From an uncultured Oscillospiraceae bacterium (GTDB taxonomy: Bacteria; Bacillota; Clostridia; Oscillospirales; Ruminococcaceae), in the NCBI GenBank assembly GCA_934481355.1, contig CAKSPH010000005.1, positions 44,438 to 108,437 on the forward strand: a DNA stretch of 64,000 nt, read 5' to 3'. The notes below the pieces were generated by a model. The model saw only the letters and a program-made list of their open reading frames with translations, searched no databases and was not told the origin of the DNA. How positions within the stretch are numbered: the stretch's first letter is position 1; each line of letters begins with the position of its first letter. The translations under genes and the position numbers were made by a program. Below are positions 53,263-62,125 of the stretch, piece by piece.

Positions 53263-53709
53263 TTATCTCGTCATCATCTTCCTGAGCAGCTCCAGAAGCT
53301 GCACAGCATGGTTTTCCGTTCTGGTCAGGACGAAAATCGTATCGTCTCCGGCTATGGTGCCGACGACAAATCCGAAATCCTGCTCGTCAAGCACAACGCA
53401 CGCCGCATTCGCAAGCCCGGACCGGCACTTTATCACCACCGTGTTCATGGCATAATCCAGCGACAGCACAGCCTGCGCAAATACGCTGCTGTACTCCGGC
53501 GGATTCTCGCAGTCCGGCGAATAATAGCAGTTAACGCCGTCCTCCGACAGACCCTTGCGTACTTTAAGCTCCCGCATATCCCGTGAAATCGTTGCCTGAG
53601 TAGTCTGGCAGCCAGCTTCCTCAAGAAGCTCGCCGAGCTGCTCCTGCGTTTCGACCTCTTGGGAGGAGATTATCTTTAGTATCAGCCGCTGCCGCTGTTT
53701 CTTGTCCAT
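53263..53709 (-). CDS. argR: Arginine repressor
   Basis: A 148-residue ArgR/AhrC-type regulator. The N-terminal winged helix (RQRLILKIISSQEVETQEQL, then TTQATISRDMRELKV) binds ARG boxes and the C-terminal hexamerisation domain (FVVGTIAGDDTIFVL) binds L-arginine. GAGAGG precedes the ATG. It lies between an AlkZ-related gene and recN. Arginine genes are not in the window. Confidence 0.95.
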   Translation of the reverse strand: MDKKQRQRLILKIISSQEVETQEQLGELLEEAGCQTTQATISRDMRELKVRKGLSEDGVNCYYSPDCENPPEYSSVFAQAVLSLDYAMNTVVIKCRSGLANAACVVLDEQDFGFVVGTIAGDDTIFVLTRTENHAVQLLELLRKMMTR

Positions 53710-53719
53710 GCCGCACCTC

Positions 53720-54403
53720 TCAACCGTAGATGAACTTCTTTATCTTCCGCTCCTGCGCTGCCGGATTAAGCTCCAGAACCCGCGCGCGTATCTTCTCAGC
53801 CGATTCTTCCGGCGGTATCTCCGGGAAACTGTCCGTATGCCAGAATTCCTCCGGAGTGCAGAACACCGTGCTGCTCCAGCCGTAAAGCTCCCCGAAAGCG
53901 TTGCGTTTCTGCTGTCTGCCGCAAATCGTCAGGAACATTCCCGTCTGGAGGTCTGTCATCGCCTTTTCGATATGCGCCGAAGTCTCCCCGGAAAGCCCCG
54001 CGATCCGCTTTATATCGTGCATCGGGACTCTTCCGTTTTCGCTGACCGCGTTATAAATCCTGCGGGAAAGCTCGGAGATCCTGCCGGCCTCCCATGCTTC
54101 CTCAAAGGACATTCCCTGACGGCGCACCGAAAGGAAATACGGATACCACTCCTGCGTGATGTAGCCGCTCCCGCGGAAGAACAGCTTTGCATAGGCGATG
54201 TCGCCGCGCTCCTCTAAAACGCGCATACGCCACTCCCACGGGTCGGTTTCCGGCTCGCCGGTATGCCAGCGTACTGAAGTTCCGGCGGGCTGCTCCGTCC
54301 AGTCGAACGGGACTATCGCGTATATTCCCTTGTCACTGCCGCCGCCGAGGGAAAATCCCGCCCGGAGCAGTTCTTCGCAGAAATCATTGTAATTCTGTAC
54401 CAT
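53720..54403 (-). CDS. AlkZ-related protein
   Basis: A 227-residue protein of the type annotated as AlkZ-related in Clostridia. Its C-terminal two thirds contain a winged-helix-like region (RIYNAVSENGRVPMHDIKRI, GETSAHIEKAMTDLQ), with YGWSSTVFCTPEEFWH later. AlkZ proper is a DNA glycosylase that unhooks crosslinks using a QxQ or QxD motif; no such catalytic motif is obvious, so glycosylase activity is not claimed. It is encoded between nadK and argR and near recN, which is compatible with a DNA repair role. Confidence 0.65.
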   Translation of the reverse strand: MVQNYNDFCEELLRAGFSLGGGSDKGIYAIVPFDWTEQPAGTSVRWHTGEPETDPWEWRMRVLEERGDIAYAKLFFRGSGYITQEWYPYFLSVRRQGMSFEEAWEAGRISELSRRIYNAVSENGRVPMHDIKRIAGLSGETSAHIEKAMTDLQTGMFLTICGRQQKRNAFGELYGWSSTVFCTPEEFWHTDSFPEIPPEESAEKIRARVLELNPAAQERKIKKFIYG

Positions 54404-54411
54404 AATACACC

Positions 54412-55272
54412 TCAGCGCAGCGGCTTCATCAGCTTGCGGTTGACCGAGCCGAAGAAGCCCTCGCCTATCTCGATAAGCTGTAGGTCAGGACCGCCCATAC
54501 GGAGCGTCAGCACATCGCCCTCGTCAAAGGGATATCCGCTGTCGCCGTCAAAGCTGACGGAAACGCGGCTGTTCTGGTATGACTTTACCCGCAGCGTGAC
54601 CTCCTTTTCAGCCGAAAAAATCATCGGGCGTGAAAACAGGGAGTGCGGGCAGAGCGCCGTGTACTCAATGCAGTGGAGCGCCGGGTCGATTATAGGACCT
54701 CCGGCTGAAAGCGAATACGCCGTGGAGCCGGTCGGTGTGCTGAAAATCGCGCCGTCCGCCCGGAGCCTTGACACCTCGGTATCTCCGCAGTAAACGCAGA
54801 ATTCCGGCAGCTTTGACTTGCTGTCCCGGGAGACTACAACGTCGTTCAGCGTGTTCTGCTTCATTGAATCGCCGTTTGCGTAGGTTATGGAAGCCTCCAT
54901 TATCATACGGCGGCTGATTCTGAATTCGCTGCGCAGGATATCCGGGATACGCTTAATTTCGGCTGGTTCAAGGTTCGCCATGAAGCCAAGGCGCCCGGTA
55001 TTCACGCCAAGGAGCGGGATCCCCCACTGCGCTGCAAGCTTTCCGTGGGAGATTATTGAGCCGTCGCCGCCTACCGTTATCATGCAGGCGCTCCCCTCGC
55101 CGCTTTCTGCGGATTCCGCGCCGCGGAGCCCTCCGGTCTGTCCATCGTCGTATTTCAGGGAATACGGCACAAATCCCGCCGAGCGGAGCTCCGCGCAGAT
55201 CTCCTCCGCTATGCTGACGGATTTCACGTCACGGCGGTTATATGATATCATTACCTTTTTTTCAGCAGACAT
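54412..55272 (-). CDS. nadK: NAD kinase
   Basis: Phosphorylates NAD to NADP. The 286-residue protein has the GGDGSIISHGKL motif, GVNTGRLGFMANL and the NAD-binding SRLRADGAIFSTPTGSTAYS region. The start at 55272 (MSAEKKVMISYNR) has GGAGGAAATT; a longer reading would run into tlyA. It is part of the isoprenoid/repair operon, 14 bp after tlyA. Confidence 0.95.
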   Translation of the reverse strand: MSAEKKVMISYNRRDVKSVSIAEEICAELRSAGFVPYSLKYDDGQTGGLRGAESAESGEGSACMITVGGDGSIISHGKLAAQWGIPLLGVNTGRLGFMANLEPAEIKRIPDILRSEFRISRRMIMEASITYANGDSMKQNTLNDVVVSRDSKSKLPEFCVYCGDTEVSRLRADGAIFSTPTGSTAYSLSAGGPIIDPALHCIEYTALCPHSLFSRPMIFSAEKEVTLRVKSYQNSRVSVSFDGDSGYPFDEGDVLTLRMGGPDLQLIEIGEGFFGSVNRKLMKPLR

Positions 55273-55286
55273 AATTTCCTCCGTGT

Positions 55287-56000
55287 TCAGTGCTTTTTCA
55301 GGCACAGCAGGTATTCAACGTTTCCATCGCCGCCGGTTATCGGGGACGGCGCGGTTCCGATGACCTCAAAGCCGCATTCCACCGCGAATTCAGATATATC
55401 GCGGCATATTTTCAGCCGGATCTTTTCATCCCGGACGATTCCGTTTTTGCTTAGGTTGGATCTCCCCGCCTCGAACTGCGGTTTAATCAGCGCAACCGCA
55501 GTTCCTCCTGATTTCAGCAGGCGGTAAATATGCGGAATTATAAGCCGCAATGAGATGAAAGACACGTCCGTGCCGATGAAATCCACCTGCGTAAGCTCCG
55601 CGTCACGGATATCGGTCTTCTCCATTGAAACCACCCGCGGGTCGTCGCGCAGGCTCTGGACTAGCTGATCTCTGCCTACGTCAACGGCATATACCTTTGC
55701 GGCTCCGTTCTGGAGCATACAGTCCGTGAATCCGCCGGTGGACGAGCCGATGTCTATGCACTCCGCGCCGGAAAGTTCCAGCCCGAAACGAGCTATCGCG
55801 CCCTCCAGCTTCAGTCCGCCCCTGCCAACATAACGTAGCTGCTCGCCGATTATCCCGACATTATCGGAGTCTGCGACCTCCTGCGAAGGTTTCTGACAGA
55901 CCTTTCCGTTTAGCCGGACGCCGCCGCTTTTTATGAGCGCCTGCGCCGCCGTGCGGCTTTTGCAGAGCTGTTTTTCCGTGAGATAAAGGTCAAGTCGCAT
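55287..56000 (-). CDS. tlyA: TlyA-family rRNA methyltransferase (S4 + FtsJ domains)
   Basis: A 237-residue protein with an N-terminal S4 RNA-binding domain (RLDLYLTEKQLCKSRTAAQA) and an FtsJ-like methyltransferase fold with SAM motif CIDIGSSTGGFTDCMLQ. TlyA proteins 2'-O-methylate 16S and/or 23S rRNA and some act as hemolysins; the mycobacterial enzyme gives capreomycin sensitivity. Its start overlaps the dxs stop by 11 bp. Conserved position between dxs and nadK. Confidence 0.93.
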   Translation of the reverse strand: MRLDLYLTEKQLCKSRTAAQALIKSGGVRLNGKVCQKPSQEVADSDNVGIIGEQLRYVGRGGLKLEGAIARFGLELSGAECIDIGSSTGGFTDCMLQNGAAKVYAVDVGRDQLVQSLRDDPRVVSMEKTDIRDAELTQVDFIGTDVSFISLRLIIPHIYRLLKSGGTAVALIKPQFEAGRSNLSKNGIVRDEKIRLKICRDISEFAVECGFEVIGTAPSPITGGDGNVEYLLCLKKH

Positions 56001-57831
56001 GGCTGCCTCCGGAATGTTCCGTAAGTTTTGCGGTCATTGACGCACGGTCAAGTCCGAACATCTCAAGCTGCTGCGCCGAGGTTCCTGCCGGGACGAAGCT
56101 GTTGTCAACCCCGGCGGCTTCGAATTCTCCTGAATAGCCGCGCTCCAGCAGTGCCGCCCCGAATCTTTCGCCTATTCCGCCCTGTAATATTCCCTCTTCG
56201 AAGAACACCACACGGTCGTACCCCTTTGCTTTATCGAGCGCTTTCTCCGGAATCGGCGAGATTTTCACCAGCCTGAGCCAGTCCACTGGCTCGCCGCGCT
56301 GGGAAGTCTCCCGGGCGGAGGCCGTCATTTCCGCCGAGAGCCTGCCGTAGCTCACCGCAAGGGTTCTTCCGCGCCTGCCGGAGTAGTCGTATTCAAGCTG
56401 CGGCTGTGTCTCCACCGATGGCTCGCCGCCCTTGGGATAACGCACAGCCGCGATTCCATCAGTGTTGTAGAGCGCTTCGCTCAGGCACAGCCGGAGCTCC
56501 TCGCAGCTCGCCGGAGAAAACACCGTTGTATTCGGTATGGAGGCCAGCATTGCCGCGTCAAATATTCCCTGATGGGTCTCGCCGTCCTCGCCGGTGAATC
56601 CTGCGCGGTCTATCGCAAAGACCACATGAGTTTTCTCAATGGCGCAGTCATGTACTATCTGGTCAAATCCGCGCTGCAAAAATGTGGAATACACTGCAAA
56701 GACAGGAAGCATTCCCTCCACTGCAAGGCCTGCTGCGAATGTAACAGCGTGCTGTTCCGCGATCCCAACGTCAAAGAAGCGCTCGCCGCAGGAATTTTTG
56801 AAGTAGTTCATGCCCGTGGCGTACTTCATGGCGGCGGTTATTCCGCAGATACGGCTGTCAGCCCTGGCAAGGCGCTCCAGTTCCTTTCCGAATGCGTCCG
56901 TGAATGTTTCTGCCGCAGGCGATGAACCTTTCTTTGTAACGGCATGGTATTCGCCGGGGTTTTCCTCCGCCGGGCGCCAGCCCTTTCCCTTTTTCGTGAA
57001 CACATGAACCACGCACGGGCGGCGCATGATTTTGGCAACAGAAAGGGCTTCTATAAGGTCCTCAAGGTTATGCCCGTTTACCGGCCCGATGTACTGGAAT
57101 CCGAAATTCTCGAACATATTGCTGCTGTCGTATATAGCGTCCTTTATAAGTCCCTTGGCAGTGCGCAGGGTGCGCTCCAGCTTGTCGCCGACTATCGGCA
57201 CGGCTGAAAGCAGCGACTTGACGTGCTCCTTGGCGCAGTAGTATTTCCTTGTGGAACGGATATGCGCCAGATATCTTGCAAGCGCCCCGGTGCTTTTGGA
57301 AATGGACATCGCGTTGTCGTTCAGTATCACAACCAGCGGGGCAAGGCTCTTCCCGGCGTTGTTAAGGCCCTCATAAGCCATTCCCCCGGTGAGGGCTCCG
57401 TCGCCTATCACCGCCGCAACGCTGCCGTGCCTCCCCTGTAATCTCATAGCGGAGGCTATCCCGAACGCTGCGGAAATAGATGTGCTGCTGTGCCCGGAAA
57501 TAAACGCGTCCGCCGGGGATTCTCTGCGCCGCGTGAATCCCGAGATACCGCCCATAGTGCGAAGCGTCCCGAAATCCGAATAGCGCCCTGTCAGAAGTTT
57601 ATGGGCGTATGCCTGATGTCCAACATCCCAGATGATACGGTCAGTCCTGACATCAAAAACAAAATGCAGCGCCGTCGTCAGCTCAACAGTCCCGAGGTTG
57701 GATGCAAGGTGCCCTCCGTTCTCGGTCACTGTGGTCAGAATGCAGCGCCGCAGCTCACGGCATAGCTCTTTCAGCTCCGGCAGAGTCATGCCGGAGATCC
57801 TGTCGTGATTTATCTCATTGTCTAATATCAT
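55990..57831 (-). CDS. dxs: 1-deoxy-D-xylulose-5-phosphate synthase
   Basis: First enzyme of the MEP isoprenoid pathway: condenses pyruvate and glyceraldehyde 3-phosphate with thiamine diphosphate. The 613-residue protein has the start of the TPP region WDVGHQAYAHKLLTG, the ThDP/Mg motif VIGDGALTGGMAYEGLNNAG, GFTGEDGETHQGIFD and a C-terminal transketolase domain. GGAGG precedes the ATG. Located downstream of ispA and a PAP2-like protein, consistent with isoprenoid supply to undecaprenyl and other carriers. Confidence 0.96.
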   Translation of the reverse strand: MILDNEINHDRISGMTLPELKELCRELRRCILTTVTENGGHLASNLGTVELTTALHFVFDVRTDRIIWDVGHQAYAHKLLTGRYSDFGTLRTMGGISGFTRRRESPADAFISGHSSTSISAAFGIASAMRLQGRHGSVAAVIGDGALTGGMAYEGLNNAGKSLAPLVVILNDNAMSISKSTGALARYLAHIRSTRKYYCAKEHVKSLLSAVPIVGDKLERTLRTAKGLIKDAIYDSSNMFENFGFQYIGPVNGHNLEDLIEALSVAKIMRRPCVVHVFTKKGKGWRPAEENPGEYHAVTKKGSSPAAETFTDAFGKELERLARADSRICGITAAMKYATGMNYFKNSCGERFFDVGIAEQHAVTFAAGLAVEGMLPVFAVYSTFLQRGFDQIVHDCAIEKTHVVFAIDRAGFTGEDGETHQGIFDAAMLASIPNTTVFSPASCEELRLCLSEALYNTDGIAAVRYPKGGEPSVETQPQLEYDYSGRRGRTLAVSYGRLSAEMTASARETSQRGEPVDWLRLVKISPIPEKALDKAKGYDRVVFFEEGILQGGIGERFGAALLERGYSGEFEAAGVDNSFVPAGTSAQQLEMFGLDRASMTAKLTEHSGGSHAT

Positions 57832-57864
57832 TATTGCCTCCGAATGCCGCCCTTGGCAGGAGCT

Positions 57865-58362
57865 TTATTTTACCGGCAGCGGGAAAACCATCGCGATGAG
57901 TATTCCCAGAAGCGCCCCGGCAAGGACCTCGATGGGCTTGTGTCCGAGGAATTCCTTGAATTCCTTTCGGTCGGACATCTCGTCCAGCTTTTCATCGCGC
58001 TCTTCGCCGCTCAGACGGGATATCTCGTCGTCCATCTCGTCAATGACCCTGCGCAGACGATTCAGTTCCTTTCCGTGGAGTCCGGCGTTATAGCGCACGC
58101 TCAGCGCGTCATAAATTACCACGCCCAGCATTATCATCGCAAGCGCAAATGTTGTGCTGCCGTAACCCTCCAGCCGGAGAAGATACAGCGCCACCGAAAC
58201 CACCAGCGCCGAGTGCGACGACGGCATTCCTCCCGCACCCGTGATACGCTCCGGATTGAAGGTCTTCTGCTTTATCGCATAGAGCGCGGTCTTGATTATC
58301 TGCGCTGAAATAAACGATATCAGCCCCACTGTTATCGTGGGATTAGCCATAAAAATATTCAT
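57865..58362 (-). CDS. Divergent PAP2-family membrane protein (DUF212)
   Basis: A 165-residue membrane protein of the divergent PAP2 family. It has GGMPSSHSALVVSVAL (the PSSH phosphatase motif), RYNAGLHGKELN, and GHKPIEVLAGALLG near the end. Several membrane segments flank a charged central region (IDEMDDEISRLSGEERDEK). Canonical PAP2 enzymes remove phosphates from lipids such as undecaprenyl pyrophosphate; activity of the divergent group is unproven. It lies between ispA and dxs, which supports a role with polyprenyl phosphates. The start at 58362 has GGAGGAAG 9 bp upstream; a longer reading would overlap ispA. Confidence 0.88.
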   Translation of the reverse strand: MNIFMANPTITVGLISFISAQIIKTALYAIKQKTFNPERITGAGGMPSSHSALVVSVALYLLRLEGYGSTTFALAMIMLGVVIYDALSVRYNAGLHGKELNRLRRVIDEMDDEISRLSGEERDEKLDEMSDRKEFKEFLGHKPIEVLAGALLGILIAMVFPLPVK

Positions 58363-58384
58363 CTTTCCGTACTTCCTCCGGGGA

Positions 58385-59281
58385 TCAATAATTTCTTTCC
58401 AGCAGGAGCTGCGTGAGTCCAACCAAAAACTCCCTGTCCTCAAAGACAGTCAGCGCCTGCACAGCCTCCTCGGTGAGCTGCGCAGCCTCAGCGCGGGCTC
58501 TTTCCAGCCCGACTATTGAAGCGTAAGTGTATTTTCCTCTCTCTCTGTCGCTGCCGACCGGCTTTCCCAGAAGCTTCTCATCGGCTGTAACGTCAAGAAT
58601 ATCGTCGATTATCTGGAACGCAAGTCCCAGTTTTCTTGCGTATGTCCCGGCAGCAAGCTGGAGTTCAGCGCCGCCGCCCGCCGCGATAACTCCTGCACGG
58701 CAGCAGAATTCCAAAAGCGCGCCTGTCTTCATGCGGTACATCTCCAGAAGAACGTTCTCAGGGAGCTGTTTTCCCTCGTTTTCCGTGTCGATGACCTGCC
58801 CGCCTATCATTCCGTAGATCCCCGCCTGTTCGCCAAGCAGGGAAATTATCTTCAGCGCGGCGTTCTGTGAAATATTCCCTTTCAGCCCTGCCTTTGCAAT
58901 GATCTCCGCCGGAAGGATCGCCAGCGCGTCGCCTGCAAGCAGAGCATTCGCTTCACCGAACGCCTTGTGACAGCTCGGCTTCCCGCGGCGCATATCATCG
59001 TTATCCATGCACGGAAGGTCGTCATGTATCAGCGAGAACGTATGCATCATCTCGATGGCGCACGCCACCGGGAGAGCGCATTCCGGCTCGCCGCCGCACA
59101 CTCGTGTGAACTCCATGACCAGCGCTGGGCGGAGCCTTTTCCCGCCGGCTGTCAGGCTGTGGCGCGCCGCGAAAATCACGTTCTTCTGGAGGCACTCACG
59201 CTCCGGGAGATACTGTTCCAGTGCGCGCTCTGTCATTTCCGCATAGTCGCGGAGCTGCTCTTTGACTGTCTGCTTATCCAT
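58385..59281 (-). CDS. ispA: Farnesyl diphosphate synthase (polyprenyl synthetase)
   Basis: Builds farnesyl diphosphate (C15) from IPP and DMAPP. The 298-residue protein has the first Asp-rich motif HDDLPCMDNDDMRRG and the second DDILD, plus RLRPALVM and GGQVIDTENEG. Residues before the first Asp motif (MMHTFSLIH) suit a short-chain FPP synthase. GGAGG precedes the ATG and xseB lies 11 bp upstream, the common xseA-xseB-ispA order. Confidence 0.94.
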   Translation of the reverse strand: MDKQTVKEQLRDYAEMTERALEQYLPERECLQKNVIFAARHSLTAGGKRLRPALVMEFTRVCGGEPECALPVACAIEMMHTFSLIHDDLPCMDNDDMRRGKPSCHKAFGEANALLAGDALAILPAEIIAKAGLKGNISQNAALKIISLLGEQAGIYGMIGGQVIDTENEGKQLPENVLLEMYRMKTGALLEFCCRAGVIAAGGGAELQLAAGTYARKLGLAFQIIDDILDVTADEKLLGKPVGSDRERGKYTYASIVGLERARAEAAQLTEEAVQALTVFEDREFLVGLTQLLLERNY

Positions 59282-59292
59282 TTTTCCTCCGG

Positions 59293-59472
59293 TCACTCGG
59301 CTGCTTCAAGCTGCTCGACCCGGAGCTTCGCCTTTTCGATGTATTCGCGGCACTCCTTCGTGAGCTGAACGGCTTCCGCATAGAGCTTCATTGATTCTTC
59401 AAGTGGAAGCTCGCTGCTGTTCATTCTGGCGGAGATCTCCGTCAGTCTGCCCATAGCTTTTTCAAAATCCAT
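59293..59472 (-). CDS. xseB: Exodeoxyribonuclease VII small subunit
   Basis: A 59-residue protein beginning MDFEKAMGRLTEISARM, with LPLEESMKLYAEAVQLTKEC in the second half. This is the helical hairpin typical of XseB, which binds the XseA subunit. It is just too short for a 60-codon gene cut-off. GGAGG precedes the ATG at 59472. Position between xseA and ispA is the conserved one. Confidence 0.95.
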   Translation of the reverse strand: MDFEKAMGRLTEISARMNSSELPLEESMKLYAEAVQLTKECREYIEKAKLRVEQLEAAE

Positions 59473-59490
59473 ATATTTACCTCCAAGGGA

Positions 59491-60693
59491 TCACTGCTTT
59501 GTTTCCAGTACCTTTGCCCTTGCTGAGCCGTCTGCAAATCTCACGGTTATCTCATCGCCGGGCTTCAGCTGGGAAGCGCTCGTAACAACTCCACTCCCGC
59601 TGTCCGTGAGGGAATAGCCCCTCGCCAGAACTCCCAGCGGATTCAGCGCGGATATCATGTCCACCTGCGACATCAGCGAACGCTCAGCGCGGTCAAGCCT
59701 GGTATGAACCGCCGTACTTATCCTTGCGGAAAGTTCGTCCAGCCGCTGCTCAGAATTGTTCAGCCGGCTTCTCGGGGAAAGCGCGGTAATAAGCGCCATC
59801 TGCGATTCAAGCGCGCGGCTGCTTTCATCAAGCCTGCGCGTAATGCCCCTGCGGAGCTGCTCCATAGTTCCGTCGATCGACGCATATATAACGCTAATGT
59901 CCGGAACCGCAAGCTCCGCTGCCGCTGACGGGGTAGGAGCCCTCCTGTCCGCAGCAAGGTCGGCGACGCTGTAATCCGTCTGGTGGCCAACTGCTGAAAT
60001 AGTCGGGATACGGCTGTTGTACACAGCCCGCGCGACTACCTCTGAGTTGAACGCGCTGAGATCCTCCGCCGAGCCGCCGCCCCTTCCGAATATCAGCACG
60101 TCAGCGCCGATACTCTGGGCGCGGTTTATCGCCGCCGCCACGGAGAGGTCAGCACCCTCGCCCTGTACCTTCGCCGGAATGACTGTCAGCTTCGCTATCG
60201 GATAGCGGCGTGAAATTATGTTTATCACGTCCTGAAGAGCCGCCGCACCCGCAGAAGTAACCACTGCGATATGATTCGGCATGGCGGGAAGCGGGCGCTT
60301 CTGACCGAACAGCCCCTGCGATTCAAGGCGCTTTTTCAGCTCCTCTAAGGCGCGTGCCTGCTCACCCTCGCCGTCCGGCTGCATATCAAGACACTTTATC
60401 TGGTATACCCCGCCCGGCTCATAGACCGTCACGGCACCGAAGCATACAACTTTGTCTCCGTCCTCCGGGTCGAAATTCAGATGAGCCGCGTTTCCGGCGA
60501 ACATCACCGCACGGAGCTGCGTCTGCTCGTCCTTCAGCGTGAAATACAGATGTCCCGTCTTATAGTGCCGCGTGAAATTCGAGATCTCCCCGCGGACCGC
60601 AACGTCGGCAAGCCGCCGGTCTCCGCCGATTATCATCCCGACAACACGGTTGACCTGCGATACTGTGACTATGGGAGGTTTAGTCCCTGTCAT
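59491..60693 (-). CDS. xseA: Exodeoxyribonuclease VII large subunit
   Basis: Catalytic subunit of ExoVII, which degrades single-stranded DNA from both ends. The 400-residue protein has an OB-fold start (RGEISNFTRHYKTGHLYFTL), the catalytic domain with RRYPIAKLTVIPA, IFGRGGGSAEDL and PTISAVGHQTDYS, and a coiled-coil for XseB subunits. The start at 60693 overlaps the nusB stop by 14 bp and has GAGGAG. Confidence 0.95.
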   Translation of the reverse strand: MTGTKPPIVTVSQVNRVVGMIIGGDRRLADVAVRGEISNFTRHYKTGHLYFTLKDEQTQLRAVMFAGNAAHLNFDPEDGDKVVCFGAVTVYEPGGVYQIKCLDMQPDGEGEQARALEELKKRLESQGLFGQKRPLPAMPNHIAVVTSAGAAALQDVINIISRRYPIAKLTVIPAKVQGEGADLSVAAAINRAQSIGADVLIFGRGGGSAEDLSAFNSEVVARAVYNSRIPTISAVGHQTDYSVADLAADRRAPTPSAAAELAVPDISVIYASIDGTMEQLRRGITRRLDESSRALESQMALITALSPRSRLNNSEQRLDELSARISTAVHTRLDRAERSLMSQVDMISALNPLGVLARGYSLTDSGSGVVTSASQLKPGDEITVRFADGSARAKVLETKQ

Positions 60694-61096
60694 TCTCGAA
60701 CTCCTCGAGATATGAGTTAAGTACACCGTTGATGAAGCCGCAGTCCTGCTTGTATGCGTACTTCTTGCCGAGCTCTACTGCTTCGTTTATCGCAGCGGCG
60801 CCGGGAACCTTGTCGTTGTACTTTATCTCATAAATCGCGATCTTCATGATAACAAGATTCACCTTTGAGATACGCGCAACCGATCTTGTGGTGCTGTATT
60901 TTGCGATTATCCCGGTGATCTCCTCGTCATGGGCGAGTACTCCGTGAACTATCGCGTCGGTCTCATTGTTCCTTGCGAGGTCGAATGCTTCCTCGTCTGC
61001 CTCGGTTATATCCTTGACAGACTGACCGAACATTGTCTGATAAAGTATGATGAACGCGCCCTCGCGTACTTCTCTTCTAGTGAGCTTTTCTTCCAT
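60680..61096 (-). CDS. nusB: Transcription antitermination factor NusB
   Basis: Binds boxA RNA with NusE/S10 for rRNA transcription antitermination. The 138-residue all-helical protein has the start MEEKLTRREVREGAFIILYQ and the ending AAINEAVELGKKYAYKQDCG FINGVLN. ATG at 61096 has AGGAGAG; a longer reading upstream has no ribosome site. It is 16 bp after the Asp23 gene. Confidence 0.95.
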   Translation of the reverse strand: MEEKLTRREVREGAFIILYQTMFGQSVKDITEADEEAFDLARNNETDAIVHGVLAHDEEITGIIAKYSTTRSVARISKVNLVIMKIAIYEIKYNDKVPGAAAINEAVELGKKYAYKQDCGFINGVLNSYLEEFENDRD

Positions 61097-61112
61097 TTTC
61101 TCTCCTGTGCGC

Positions 61113-61463
61113 TTATTCTGCGCTCTCCTTGAATTTGATTCCGGCAACATTAACGTCAACCTTTGTCACCGTGAAATTTGTCATGCTCTGTATTGCTGAC
61201 TTTATGCTCTGCTGTACCTTTTCAGCTACGTTTACTGCGTTGTAGCCCTCCATCACAACGATGTCAGCGTGTATCTCAGCAGTTTCATTCCCGAGCTTCG
61301 CGCGAACCGGGCCTAACATCTTTGCCTTGGTTCCTGCGGGAGCGGGCGCCTGTCCGCGGCAGTATACTCCGTCTATCTCAGCCGCTGCGAGCTCAGCCAT
61401 TTTCACTATAACGCTGTCAGATACTTTTATTGAACCGACAGGTCTGCTGGTTCTTTTATCCAT
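61113..61463 (-). CDS. Asp23/Gls24-family envelope stress protein
   Basis: A 116-residue protein of the Asp23/Gls24 (DUF322) family, common just before nusB in Firmicutes (Bacillus YqhY). It has IKVSDSVIVKMAELAAAEID and the adjacent Gly-Val motif, then ADIVVMEGYNAVNVAEKVQQ. Bacillus YqhY affects acetyl-CoA carboxylase activity; here no accB/accC is adjacent. It heads the large operon and has a well-spaced promoter. Confidence 0.93.
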   Translation of the reverse strand: MDKRTSRPVGSIKVSDSVIVKMAELAAAEIDGVYCRGQAPAPAGTKAKMLGPVRAKLGNETAEIHADIVVMEGYNAVNVAEKVQQSIKSAIQSMTNFTVTKVDVNVAGIKFKESAE

Positions 61464-61505
61464 ATTTACCCTCCTGTATTCAGATAAACACATTTATTCT
61501 ATTTT

Positions 61506-61534
61506 AGTATACCACAAATTTCGTTTTAGTTCAA
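61506..61534 (-). promoter_or_regulatory. Promoter of the asp23-nusB-...-recN operon
   Basis: On the - strand: TTGAAC, 17-bp spacer, TATACT, about 43 bp upstream of the first gene. Confidence 0.75.
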
Positions 61535-61544
61535 GTGTTTTTTA

Positions 61545-61777
61545 GGGCAATACCGCACAAAGATTGTGCGCGTATTGCCCAGTCAGATTTTTTGTCAGAT
61601 TGTACAACAAGGACACCGCAAGACTGGTCTGTCGGTCAACCCCTCTGTCAACTTGCGTTGACACCTCCCCCACCGGGGGAGACCACGCCTTGCAAGGACG
61701 AATTGTGCAATATGACGAAAAAGATGCAAGCAAGACTTGTACAAAATCCAATAAATGGTCTTTGTGCGGCGTTGACC
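61545..61777. repeat. MITE-like element C with CCGCACAAAGA ends
   Basis: Starts GGGCAATACCGCACAAAGATTG and ends TCTTTGTGCGGCGTTGACC, giving imperfect terminal inverted repeats. The left end itself forms a hairpin with CAAAGATTGTGCGCGTATTGCC. The interior contains TGTCAACTTGCGTTGACA and CCCCCACCGGGGGAG palindromes. No ORF with a ribosome site is supported. Confidence 0.65.
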
Positions 61778-61801
61778 TAGACTATTCTCTGTAACAAATA
61801 G

Positions 61802-62048
61802 AAAAAGGCACTGTAAAAAACAAAAGAAAAGGCTGCATCCCCAAAAGAAAGAACGCAGCCATTTTTAGGAACTTGGGGTACGATCAGGAGGACAGGTCGA
61901 TCCGGCGCGCCGCCGGGGACTAAAGTCACTTTTCCTTAATCTGAAAGGAATGGCTTTCAGGTCCGCTGCCTGATTCATAATTTAATACATTCTGTGCATT
62001 GCATTTCCCCGCCGGATTGGTTGTTGAGTTATTTTACAGTGCCTTTAT
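61802..62048. repeat. MITE-like element D with AAAGGCACTGTAAAA ends
   Basis: The 15-bp sequence AAAGGCACTGTAAAA (61804-61818) recurs as a perfect inverted copy at 62032-62046. The interior holds a terminator-like hairpin GGCTGC / GCAGCC followed by ATTTTT (61831-61866) and no supported ORF. Confidence 0.7.
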
Positions 62049-62078
62049 TACGCGCAGAAATCAATCTTCTGACATATG

Positions 62079-62107
62079 GAAATCCCCTCGGTTTCCCGAG
62101 GGGATTT
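62079..62107 (-). terminator. Terminator of the alcohol dehydrogenase gene
   Basis: A strong stem AAATCCCCTCGG / CCGAGGGGATTT with TTTC loop, 18 bp after the - strand stop codon. Confidence 0.9.
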
Positions 62108-62125
62108 TGCATTATGTATGGTTTA

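Noticed and set aside
61545..61794. Short protein-coding gene between the recN operon and alcohol dehydrogenase
   Set aside because: Open frames of 70-80 codons on both strands overlap the inverted-repeat element, lack convincing ribosome sites and give low-complexity unmatched products.
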